From Helicoverpa zea (taxonomy: Eukaryota; Arthropoda; Insecta; Lepidoptera; Noctuidae): a DNA stretch of 64,000 nt. The notes beneath the pieces were generated by a model. It did no database searches. It was not told the origin of the DNA and saw nothing but the letters and a program-made list of their open reading frames with translations. The stretch is from positions 4,094,501 through 4,158,500 of the forward strand of contig NC_061465.1 in the NCBI RefSeq assembly GCF_022581195.2. Direction: 5' to 3'. The position numbers and the translations under genes are program-made. Every line of letters begins with the position of its first letter. The first letter of the stretch is position 1. Positions 23,884-34,392 of this stretch are shown one piece after another.

Positions 23884-24164
23884 ACTAGCTTTTGCCCGCG
23901 ACTTCTTTCGCGTGGAATAGTAACTTCCGGTAGATTTTTGGTTTGACCAATAGGTGGCGCTATATGTCCGGAATAAATTTTATTTTTATATTTTTTTGTA
24001 ATAAAAACTATCCTATGTCCTTTCTCAAGTTTCAAACTATATAATATGTACCAAATTTCACACAAATCGATTCAGTAGTTTAGGCGTGTAGAAAAGACAG
24101 ACAGACAGACAGACAGAAAGACAGACAGACAGAGTTACTTTCTCATTTATAATATTAGTTAGGA
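23884..24164 (+). mobile_element. Non-LTR retrotransposon 3' fragment nested in the SINE
   Basis: Begins ACTAGCTTTTGCCCGCGACT, contains 'tttcacacaaatcgattcag' and an (ACAG)n run at about 24095-24131, and ends TTTATAATATTAGTTAGGA. The SINE body resumes immediately afterwards. This is a third subfamily of the same tail type seen at 21407 and 21809. Confidence 0.7.
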
Positions 24165-24865
24165 TAACACCCAGACCACGGCCAACAAGCATGCTCATCA
24201 CACAAATGTCGACCGAACCGGGAATCGAACCCGGGACCTCAGGTCCGGCAGTCCGGCATGGTAACCATTACGCCATCGAGGTCGTCATAATCGAGGATTA
24301 GTGTGATAAAAAAGGATTGGTAATTTTGAATATCAATTTCCTCAATCTGTTCTTAGGTATACTGATATTTGCCTATGCACCTGTATAATGTTACGAAATA
24401 CACCGTGACTTTTTAATCGTCTTACAAAGCTGGTCTACTCAATCTATCCGACATAAAATACCACTAGACACGATTATTAATTTTATAGCCTTACTTAATT
24501 AAGATATTAGGTGCAAAGAAAAATACTAAAAAAAAATTGTTTACGTATCAAACGGTAGGAAGTAGGTACCTTCCCAATGCGCCGCGCTCCATTGATACAA
24601 GATTCGGGCAGCGCTCACAACAGGGTGTTCTTATAATCTACGTCATGCATCATAGTAATGAATTAATTTTTATTTTTAAATTATTCAAATCTTATAAATA
24701 TATTTTTTTTTTATATGAACGTTTACTAGTCATTGGATACATGAAGTGGGCTGCCGTTGTAAGACGACTAAAAAGTCACGGTGTATATTGAAAGCTGCAT
24801 GAGTGTTGCAAGAATTATTTCCGTCTTCATATTATGTAAAATGCCGATGTGTTATATAATCAAGG

Positions 24866-24985
24866 GCATCAGCTATCTACATACCAAATTTCAACTAAAT
24901 CGGTCCAGCCGTTGCGTGAAAGAATCGCAAATATAGAGGTACATCCACACATTCTCACAACCTTTCACATTTGTAATATATGTAC
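24866..24985 (+). repeat. Degenerate non-LTR 3' fragment
   Basis: 'accaaatttcaactaaatcg', 'gtccagccgttgcgtgaaag' and 'cctttcacatttgtaatata' resemble the final part of RTE-like 3' ends, but the copy is eroded. Confidence 0.45.
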
Positions 24986-25144
24986 GACTAATAAAAATAA
25001 TAAGGATTTATCATTAGCTTTTCCTCACAGCTGATACGCTATGAGTCATGAGAAAAACTTAGCAGGATTTGCACAACAGGGTGGGAAAACACACAACAAA
25101 CCCAATCTTGATAAATTCATCGTTGTTCCTAATTGTATCATGTT

Positions 25145-25177
25145 GATAAGATGAGATAATAGCAGAGGGTATATATA
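25145..25177 (+). promoter_or_regulatory. Proximal promoter of fourth protease locus
   Basis: GATAAGATGAGATAA (25145-25159), with two WGATAR-type matches, lies 25 bases before a TATATATA box (25170-25177); the ATG follows at 25219. Aligns with the promoters at 17798 and 28375. A shared CTTCACAATA lies at about 25194-25203 and near 17848-17857, where transcription would be expected to start. Confidence 0.65.
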
Positions 25178-25218
25178 CGAAATCAATTAAACTTCTTCAC
25201 AATAAAAAAAAATCCATA

Positions 25219-27297
25219 ATGCGTGCTCTATTGTTATTGGGCTTGGGCCTCTTGGCTTCAGCTTCGGCGTTTGTGGAAGTGAATTCTGATTACCACAAGG
25301 ATATCGGTATCCCTGCTGCTGCGAAGATCAAGGAAAATGAAGAAAGACTTATGGCAGAGACAGCACGAGGCGGAAGGGTTGTGGGAGGTGCTATTGCTCC
25401 AGTCAACGCTCACCCGTACTTCGTGAGTAACTTGATGGAGTCAAAATTGTTAAAAAATCCTAAGAAAATAATCTGTGCAAAAAAGGGTTCATTAATAATT
25501 AGTCTTAATTATGTGCTGCCGGGTTGATCTAGATGTCTTTGATAAAGCAGTCTGAAAGCTGGTGATTGATGTACCCGTGCATCGGAGAGCACGCTGATGT
25601 CAGTCTTTTATTTTGATAGGAAATCATTAAATGACACCCTGCACCCACAGTTGAAGGGAGTGTCCGACTCTCTGACTAAAATCCACCAAGTTCCTTCTTA
25701 AGCCTTTTATGTAACAGGGCCGCGGGAACTCTTTCGAACAATCCCGCAGCTCCGGCAGGATTTGGCCCTGGTGGGCCCCACTAGGCTTTGCTTACACTAT
25801 TTGGCCCGTGCCAACCGTGGCCGACTATCGGCGAACATGCCATTATTATTATCCTTATTGCTTCTGTGCAGGCTGGATTGTTGATCAGTTTGGTGGGCCA
25901 GTCTGGTAACTCAGTTTGCGGTTCTTCGCTCCTCTCCTCCAACCGTTTGGTGACCGCAGCTCACTGCTGGCGCGACCGCTCCAACCAAGCGTGGCAGTTC
26001 CTCGTCATCCTCGGCTCTAACAACCTGTTCTTCGGCGGCACCCGCATCGCCACCAGCAATGTCATCATGCATCCGCAGTATGTGCCCTCCACCCTCCACA
26101 ACGATATTGCCATGATATTGTTGCCTTCTAGCGTATGGTTTACCGGTGGGTATAATGAACAAGTTACCTATTCCTAATGCCCCAAAATTCCCTACGAATC
26201 TTAATAACTGTTTTACCTGTTTTGATGCTACCTAATATGATTTATGTATTTTTGATATTCGGATTAGAAGTCCCCAGTGATTTTGTCAATTTATCAGATA
26301 ATCCCTATCTGATCGGTTGTTATTACTCAAAAAGTATTAATTTTCAGGAAGCATTCAGCCAGTTAGCCTGCCTTCTGGTTGGGACCTTTGGGATCAGTTC
26401 GTCGGCAACTGGGCTGTTGCTGCTGGCTTCGGCAGAACTAGCGACCGTGAGTAAAATATATGAGCAATTTACCCGCATTCCAAACACGTAGCGAGGGAAC
26501 TGCTTCACACTCCCATATGTATGAAAAGAAGCTTATGTCCTTTCTCTAGCTTTAGAATATCAGTTAGATTTAGCGTGAAAGTGCGAATTTCGCGGCTATA
26601 ATATTTAGTGTAGGAGTTTGAGAAAACGAGCTCCAGGAACAAATTAATTAAACTTGAAAGCCAAACCTAACCTTCAGACATCTGAAGAAATAAACAGTCT
26701 GACATTCTCCATGAGATCAACTGTTTGGAACCGTGCAAATAGTGCGACGTTTCATAGGAGCCTGCAAAGGCCTATTTGGAATAACAACATTTTGATTTAG
26801 ATTTTTGATTTTGACAAAATATTCTTCATTAAAATGATTTCTTTTGCAGAACAACTGGCCGCGTCTCAGATAGTGAGCCACGTGAGCTTGCAAGTGATCA
26901 GCACGAGTGTGTGCCAGAATTCTTTCCTCGGTGGCATCGTTATTCCAAGCACCCTCTGCACCAGCGGTATTGGTGGTGTGGGAATTTGCGGCGGAGACTC
27001 TGGCGGTCCGCTCGTCGTTAACCGCAATGGTGTTCCCACTTTGGTGAGCCAATCAATGAGTAATTTAGGGACTATGGATCTTAAAGGAAGCTTTGAGAAA
27101 TGCTGCTCAAGCTAATAAAGTGAACGATATCAAAATATTTTTACAACTATCTCGCAGATATACTTAATTGTGATGTTGTATCATTATTTCAGATCGGCGT
27201 GAGCTCGTTTGTCGCGATCACCGGCTGTCAACTTGGATATCCTTCTGGCTTCGCACGTGTCACCAGCTTCATGAGTTTTATCCAACAGTACATGTAA
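25219..27297 (+). CDS. Chymotrypsin-like serine protease (intact zymogen)
   Basis: 291-residue secreted S1 protease. Exons: 25219-25422, 25872-26145, 26348-26446, 26850-27043, 27193-27297, identical in length and phase to the third and fifth loci. The signal peptide RALLLLGLGLLASASA precedes a propeptide ending GGR|VVGG, so the mature enzyme would start with Val rather than Ile; both are accepted in the family. Triad His99, Asp146 (LHNDIAM) and Ser243 (CGGDSGGP) is complete; position 189 is Gly and 226 is Ser. The donor of exon 2 is GTGGGT, a weak match but a valid GT. No AATAAA is obvious close to the stop (only ATTATAAA). Intron 1 contains an interspersed repeat. Likely a midgut digestive enzyme, by family and promoter. 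Confidence 0.92.
25560..25800 (+). repeat. Interspersed repeat in intron 1 of fourth protease locus
   Basis: Begins near 'acccgtgcatcggagagcac' (shared with about 30372-30391) and continues with 'gggagtgtccgactctctga', 'cagggccgcgggaactcttt' and 'cccgcagctccggcagg', shared with 8790-8955. One dispersed family, or two adjacent ones, explains all three places. Confidence 0.6.
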
Positions 27298-28374
27298 TTA
27301 TTGATAGACTGATTATAAACGAATTTAATTTCCTACCAAGTTTGTGTTTTAATCTCGAGCAAGCTGACTGATTAATGCACAGCCAAATCCAAAGAGTCAA
27401 GGCAAAGAGATCTAACTATGAAGTTCTAGTGAGACACGATTTTTTGTTTGTTATATTTATATATATGTAAGTAACACCATTTACTATTTAAGGTAGTTAC
27501 TTTCTACAAAATTACAAAAATAAATATTTTGAACGGACGTGGTAACAAGCCTGTAAGCTGAGCCCAGCTGGGCCCAACCATCTCAGTGCAACCCAATTCG
27601 ATTAGAAAATATTTATACAATATAACGATCCAAGTCCTTCTTACTAGCACTATGTAATGTGTACGTAAACGGTGACTGTGATCCTCGTAACTCGGTTCGC
27701 TGCGTATCTTCAGTTTTACTCGCTTGATTACAAGAGGGAAGATTTTAACAATTTACACGTAGCTTTCAAAGAAGTGAATGAGCTATGGGACAATATTGCA
27801 TTTATATGCCTGAGGATCTCTCAGAAACAAGAACCTATTGTCTAATCTAGATGTAAGAAGGAGGATTCAGAACTAAGAAAAACCAGTTATTAAGTATTTT
27901 TATAAAGTAGGTACTAAAACTAAAAGGAGACGCCACCCACTGTATAACACTGTAAAATCGTGTAATAACGAAATAAAACCTTTTTGATTTTGATAAGCAA
28001 CTGATAATCTGATTGTATTTATTAATTTTGTCATCATTAATTGACAACACGTGGTTGGAGAAAGGATGTACTTCGATTGATTGCCATCCATTTGCCATGC
28101 TTGAATAAGGATGGTTCACTGGCCAGATAGGTACCTATTCTTGGTGCCGATAAGAAGCATAGTAGTATGTTTTGTTGGTACTCTTGCTAAGCCTTTCGCA
28201 GTCTGCTTGTTTGCGGTCGCTATATTTGATATATTACTCAGACAGTTTCAATTAGGCATTGTTACAACAGTAAGTATACAAATATGTTGGACAATAAAGG
28301 AAAAAATAATTACTGTGAATAACACTCTCATCATACTGATAAAATTAATCGGCGTCTACAATTTAATTACGAAT
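27298..28374. other. Spacer between fourth and fifth protease loci
   Basis: About 1.1 kb, AT-rich, with no repeat or exon I recognise on either strand. The last 35 bases hold a block (GATAAAATTAATC) shared with the upstream region of the third locus. Confidence 0.6.
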
Positions 28375-28409
28375 GATTAGATGAGATTAAAAAGCAAAAG
28401 GTATAAATA
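28375..28409 (+). promoter_or_regulatory. Proximal promoter of fifth protease locus
   Basis: GATTAGATGAGATTAA (28375-28390) lies 27 bases before TATAAATA (28402-28409); the ATG is at 28455. Same arrangement as the other two intact genes, though the GATA core is AGATTA here and the nearest WGATAR match is TGATAA slightly upstream (about 28337). Confidence 0.65.
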
Positions 28410-28454
28410 AGACGTCGAAACTCTTCGCTGACTAAAGGAACACATTTTTATATA

Positions 28455-30167
28455 ATGCGTGCTGTAATTTTGTTGGGTTTGGGGCTATTGGCTTCGGCGT
28501 CAGCTTTTGTGGAAGTAAAGTCTGGTTACCACCAGGATGTCGGTATCCCAACTGCTGAATGGATTAAGGCAAATGAAGAGAAACGTTTAGCAGAGGCAGC
28601 GCAAGACGAGAGGATTGTAGGAGGTGCTATTGCTCCCGCTAACGCTCACCCTTACTTCGTAAGTCTCACAAATTGTAATGTCGACCAAAATACTTCTTAC
28701 ATCATTTAATAAAGATCTGACTACAATTTTCGAAAGCCATTCGGCAAAACAGCTATTAAATTTGTTCCCTTTCTGTATATAAGTTGATAACTGAATCTGA
28801 CAAGGCACCGCCGCATATTGCTCTAGTTTCTTTGGTATCCGATGGAACCTTTCAACCTTTCATGAAATATAGAGTGCTATGAACAAAAACGTATTCAAAT
28901 TAAAACCAAGTTTCAATAATTTCTACGCAGGCTGGATTACTGATCAGTTTGGTCGGCGTATCAGGAAACTCGGTGTGCGGATCAACACTCGTATCCACTA
29001 GAAGTTTGGTAACTGCCGCTCATTGCTGGACCGATGGCAGAAACCAAGCGTGGCAGTTCCTCGTCATCCTCGGCTCGAACATGCTATTCACTGGCGGTAC
29101 CCGCATCGCCACCAGCAATGTTATCATGCACCCGCAGTATGTGGCTTCCACCCTCAACAACGACATCGCTATGATCTTGTTGCCTACCAGCGTATTCCCC
29201 AACAGTGAGTATACCCATATCTTCGAAAATCTGTTACGCCACAACTAGAGGGCCAATAACTTTTATTAGATATATTTTTTAACTCTCAAAATTTCAACAA
29301 TCCATTTACCTTAAATCGATTTTTAATCAGATAGATTGATTTCAAACTATATTTGAGTACGATAAACTATCTCACCTTATCTTCTGTGAAGCAGTAATTA
29401 GCAGCAAGATTTATACCTACTCTATGTATAATGGAATATGCTATACGTTTTAATATTTTCAGATAACATTCAGCCTATCAGCCTGCCTTCTGGTTGGGAT
29501 CTGTGGGATCAGTTCATTGGCAACTGGGCTGTTGCTGCTGGCTTTGGCAGAACTAGCGACCGTAAGTGACCTTTACGGAAAAACGAAAAACAAGATATAA
29601 TTAAGGAGTAACGTCACTTAAGTCTTCTTTAAAGCCTAAACTCTTTATTATATTTCTATTTATTCCACAGAGCAAGCCGGAGCATCTACCATCGTTAGTC
29701 ACGTGAACCTCCAAGTGATCAGCGTGGCTCAGTGCCAGGCTGTCTTCGGCAGCGTGTTTGTTCAGCAGAGTACGATCTGCACCAACGGTGCTGGTGGCGT
29801 TGGCATCTGCGGCGGAGACTCCGGCGGTCCTTTGGTCCTCAACCGCAATGGAGTTCCCACTTTGGTAAGTTCGATAAAAATCTTTGGAAACAGAAGTATT
29901 CTATATTCTTTTGGTCTTAAATTTCGAGTCTATGACATTGGTCTTAAATTCAATTGAACTGTTATTTCAAACTTAAACTTACCTTTCATAACTAATTGTC
30001 ATTATCTTTATAGTAGGTAGGTAGTTATGTGTTAATAATTTTATTTTTTGTTTTTATTTCAGATTGGTATCAGTTCCTTCGTGGCAGGTCTCGGCTGCCA
30101 ACTCGGATTCCCTTCTGCCTTCGCCCGTGTCACCAGCTTCACCAGTTTCATCCAGCAGTACCTGTAA
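28455..30167 (+). CDS. Chymotrypsin-like serine protease (intact zymogen)
   Basis: 291-residue secreted S1 protease. Exons: 28455-28658, 28931-29204, 29463-29561, 29671-29864, 30063-30167, with the family phases 0,1,1,0. The signal peptide RAVILLGLGLLASASA leads to a propeptide with the activation site DER|IVGG. The triad is complete: His99 (LVTAAHC), Asp146 (NNDIAM) and Ser243 (CGGDSGGP). S1-pocket positions 189 Gly and 226 Ser match the two intact paralogues, so specificity is probably similar. Introns are the shortest of the cluster and free of recognisable elements. No canonical AATAAA lies close to the TAA (AATATA variants only). Likely midgut digestive enzyme. Confidence 0.93.
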
Positions 30168-30359
30168 ACAATATGAGTCTGAAAATATATTATACATTTT
30201 TTTATTTACAAGCTTTTATAATTTTTTCCTATATAACTACACACGTCATTGAATTTTTGCAGTCCTTCGGGTAAACGTTTCAGATAGTGCAAGTTTATTT
30301 ACTTCTTTTAGAAACTTTGCGCACATAACGTAGTATTTCTGATCGGAAAGCAGCCTGGT

Positions 30360-30470
30360 TGGCGGTGAAATACCCGTGCATCGGAGAGCACGTAAATATC
30401 GGTTGTGTGTCTGATCGTTCTCAGGTTGTATGGGATTGCTGTCCCATCGGACTATGAGAAGACAGATGCG
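30360..30470 (+). repeat. Interspersed repeat fragment
   Basis: 'ggcggtgaaatacccgtgca', 'cggagagcacgtaaatatcg' and 'attgctgtcccatcgg' match a common moth repeat; relatives at 25560 and 18327. Confidence 0.6.
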
Positions 30471-31319
30471 GGAACATACAGGATGCATCTGTGTCTGTCC
30501 AGCGGAGCGTAATGACCTTCTGAGACTTGAGAGACAATTATTTATTTAAACAAAAACATTTGTAAAAATACTGTAAATTTTACAACAAAACAAAGATATT
30601 CATGAATTTTTAATTACACTACTTAATTGATAAATTAGGGTGCAATCTTGTCTATGATTTATTGCTTTGTCTTTATCCATCGATAATTTTACGAAATGAT
30701 TTTATCAGATCCGGCAAATCTTGACTGATTTTGCTTCATAAACCTTATTCAACTATTTTCTAATATTGCTTACGTTATTTTGTCAGGATCTTAAGATTGA
30801 TCGCCTTTGATTACTTGCGATAATCGTTATACAATATATATATGATCAAAACAAGCAATCGCATTCTATCGCAACACATGCATCAGTGCGTACAATATCC
30901 CCCCCTGTAGATAGATATGATCGAAACGGTAGTGAAGATTGTCTGAGCCATGATAAAAGAATGAAAATCTGCATAATTCCCACATCCGGATAAAAATAAA
31001 TCAAAGTTTTTAGAGTTTCACTATGCAAGTATTCTTGTCATTTTATTTGGGTTTATTACTTGACGGGGTAGTTTTTCAGATAAAAATAAAGCAACTGCTT
31101 AAGCAACACAGTTTCTATGGCGTACGTTAATATCGTAATTAATAGGGTTTGGTAATAGGACCGTCACCACTGATTACTTACGCCGCCGCAGTAGGATTAG
31201 TTTTAAAGACGGTTTTTACGCGATTGTGATAAAGTTAATAAGTACTTACTAAGTTTAGGTAAAAACAAAACATCGATCAAACCTTATAAACGGATTAGCT
31301 ACCTGTCGACTTAAGTCAC

Positions 31320-31570
31320 AGAATTAAAAAAGGGTTTTTTCCTTAACGGGGAAAACCTTTTTTTGTACTTGAGCACCTTCATTCCATCGGAAGCAAATGG
31401 TGAAGGGAGACGGTTTTCTCAAGACCTGAGATTCAATATCCCTTCCCATTATTGGGATGAATTTCCATTACAAGTAAAAGACGACGATCGTTGCCCTCAA
31501 GGTTCTCGTCGTTCTTCTTATCGTGTGAGCTGCAGGTTTTAATCACCTAACAATCGCCCTAGTGTCAGTT
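31320..31570 (+). repeat. Interspersed repeat fragment
   Basis: 'ccttaacggggaaaaccttt' near the start and 'gtcgttcttcttatcgtgtg' plus 'aacaatcgccctagtgtcag' near the end are blocks I associate with a dispersed lepidopteran repeat (recollection, not a search). Confidence 0.45.
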
Positions 31571-34301
31571 TTCTCAAATCCGCCGAGAGTAAAACCGGGT
31601 AAAACAGATAAGTGTTAGTTTATTAAAAACTACATACCTTTCTATGCGTTGATCTCCGGCCACCACAGGGCGCGGCCCGCGGTTGACAGATTGATAGAGT
31701 GTCGTGATTGGCTGTCAATATCTCTTTTCGATTGTATCGGCGTAATTCTCTGATTCGTGATTCTCTCTGATAGTCATAATAAATCTTTGCCTATTTCCTG
31801 TTGTTAATTGAGGTATGCACAATATTTACTGTATTCACACTTTTTACTATACTAACTTATTTTATATTTCACTTGTGACAGATATATAATGATTGTGCTT
31901 CATATATATTTTTTGTGCTAAAATCTAAAATCAAATATTCGGGTGATCAATGTGAATTAAAACCTCATATCATTCAAGCTCCTTTATTTCGACCAGGTAC
32001 TTACAATGTGTGTGTTCACGAAACTAAGGTATATTCTTTTCACAAGCCAGTCAGACACATACAATGATGGCAACATTTATATCTTGCTTAACAATACATA
32101 GCTTTGAAACAATACATAGCCATTCATAATATTGGATTTCAAATATTGAAAAAGTTTACCACATTACAGTTGTGAAGAAAACATCTATAATTTTATATCG
32201 CTTTTTTGTAGTTACTTTTATAATCCCTACCATAGATAATGGACTTATTTTACTTATGCAATTGAGCAGTCTGAAGAGAGAGAATTAGTTATTGAAAATC
32301 GCAAATAGATATCAACATTTTATAAAATGACAACTACTTACAAGCCGTGTGGTCAATTCATCTCCTTCTTGAATACCCATACGTCTGTAACTTTGTTGTA
32401 GTTACTCTCCCTCCATTTTATATCTATGGTAAGAATTAGTGTTGCCACTATTTTGTTTCAAATAAAACAACTGTAAAGTGGTGCTAGGTTTAGTTTTTCT
32501 TTCAATGCACAAATCTCATCGAGTACCATATCCAATCCATTCATTCTTTTTTTTTATTATGCACAACAAGTAGGTGATTTTACTATTCATAATTAAAATG
32601 TGCGACAGAAGCATTCGCCGTAAATAATTTCGCAAACCGATTCACATACAATAAAATGTATTATAAATTACAACAATCGTTATTTTACATTCTTAATATC
32701 ATGCGATTATTTATTACACTTTAATGAACATCCAAGCTCCCTGCCATCGTGTTTCAAAGTAATAACAAATTTATGACTAATACATGTTGAGACTAGAGAT
32801 ACAACTTATATCTAACAATGTTATAGCCTACTGCAAATTTCATGATTAATTTATTCACTAAAAATCATTATTAGCTGGTTTATTTCGGGCACACTATTAC
32901 TAGAAAGCTAAAATAAAATTGAAACAAAATTCGATGTTCTTACAATAAAAATGACGAGTTAAGGTCAATAGTTAAAATAATTGTTAAAACTACAAATTCT
33001 AGAAGCTGATATTTAAACACTATTTACAAGCCTCTTCTGCGAACCTAGATACCTTAATGTATATTAACTAAACATCTAATTTGAGGGGACAATTCCACTT
33101 TTCAATTTTACATATATAATTTTAAAATATTTACATTCGAATTCACATTCTGCCGGCGACAATTGATGAAATATGACAGTACATTCTAAAATAAATATAT
33201 AGGTAATTTTTATGTTCGAGAGATAGGTATTAAAAATAACAAATATTTACGTAAATCTTAAAAGGAGGCATTAATTAAACTATCTTAATGATATCACAGT
33301 TCATTTATGCAAATAAAGACATATAGTTGAATATATATTTAACTCTTGGAATCAACCACCAAAAGAATTGTTGTTATGGCAAAGACTTGAACATTTCAAC
33401 AGAACAACAACATTTTTGACTGAAAAGGTTTCGCGTATAATCCGAAATAATATTGCAAATAATAATAATTGGATATCAATTGTCCTGTAAAATGTGCTTT
33501 CTATACTTTAGGTAATGCATATACAAGATGAGTATTTAATATAATTAATATTTTTATTTATCGAATAATTTATTCTATTTGAAATGTGATTTTAGATTCC
33601 GATAAAGGTGCTTTAATATCAATTATAGTAATTCTGAGCGAATAATTATGATGTAAATATTAGTGTCAATTTAATATCTAATTCGCCTTTTATAAGCAGT
33701 CACGCGATTTTAATATTGATCGAATTATAGAATAGGTCTGTTGACTAAGAAAAAGTATAATTACATAGTGTGTCTTTTAAATTAGAAAACAATATGGGAC
33801 AGGTATTTTTTTACTTAGCCAAATAATAAAATTTAAGAAGATACAATGCAGTTCGGGTGTGGTTTTTCAAATCTGAAAGACGGACTACAAAAATTATATT
33901 TTTCTACATATTTGAATTATAATCAACATCCCTATTACTGCACCTTTAATCGTCTAATTAGAGTGCTATGAATAACACCTATTTAATTTGAATAAATTTA
34001 TTCTAAGTGAACAAAAGTATGTGTAGACAATGATATGGCCTAGAACCAGTCGTAGTGTGGTGCGAACACGGAGTAAGGAAATATGAGCAGAGATGCCATT
34101 TATTCAAAATTGAAAAGTGGAGTCGCCTTCTAGGTCAAATACGTACGGTGGGTATGACCATAACGATCAGTTACGGATGAATTAACAAGGCGTTCAGGTT
34201 CTTTGAGACATTTATCAACGATGTTTGTCATTTTTTTTTCATTATGACATCCGATTAGATTTTCGACATTAGATTTTGCGTTATGACATCTCTGCTAAAC
34301 A

Positions 34302-34307
34302 TTTATT
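34302..34307 (-). terminator. Candidate poly(A) signal of Unc-76
   Basis: AATAAA on the minus strand, 86 bases beyond the stop codon. Alternatives farther left (for example near 32880 and 31985) cannot be excluded. Confidence 0.4.
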
Positions 34308-34392
34308 TCTCCATGGGTGCTAATGTTGAAATGTTGAATGTGTTCAGTAGTGTTGATGTTCAATTGGCTAGTGTTGTTGTGTTGTGTTGTGT

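Larger units (their letters stand above)
22494..24287 (-). mobile_element. tRNA-derived SINE, interrupted by two later insertions
   Basis: Minus-strand SINE. The tRNA-like head is at the right, with an A-box-like TGGCGTAATGG (24265-24275) and a B box GGTTCGATTCCC (24220-24231), and the (TAAA)n tail at the left (about 22494-22521). By comparison with the uninterrupted stretch at 14370-14565, the body is split twice: at 22623/23860 by a 1236-bp inverted-repeat element and at 23883/24165 by a non-LTR fragment. True SINE parts are about 22494-22623, 23860-23883 and 24165-24287. It is not a functional tRNA gene. Confidence 0.82.
20581..25144. other. Repeat-rich spacer between third and fourth protease loci
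   Basis: A poly(A) signal (20652-20657) ends the third protease. The stretch 20740-21240 holds no gene or repeat I recognise. A short tandem duplication (21282-21347) and several retroelement fragments follow, then the interrupted SINE (22494-24287). 24288-25144 has one more degenerate retroelement fragment. No host gene is supported. Confidence 0.65.
30168..34392. other. Spacer between protease cluster and Unc-76, including its 3' UTR
   Basis: No coding exon is supported on either strand. Repeat fragments lie at 30360-30470 and 31320-31570. A short GC-rich patch at about 31655-31695 is noted under findings. From about 32000 to 34300 the DNA is AT-rich and featureless. A minus-strand AATAAA at 34307-34302, 86 bases past the Unc-76 stop, could end that transcript; several further ones exist downstream, so UTR length is open. 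Confidence 0.55.

Noticed and set aside
24200..24287. tRNA gene on the minus strand (A and B box present)
   Set aside because: It joins directly to a SINE body and TAAA tail shared with 14370-14565, so it is a SINE head, not a free tRNA gene.
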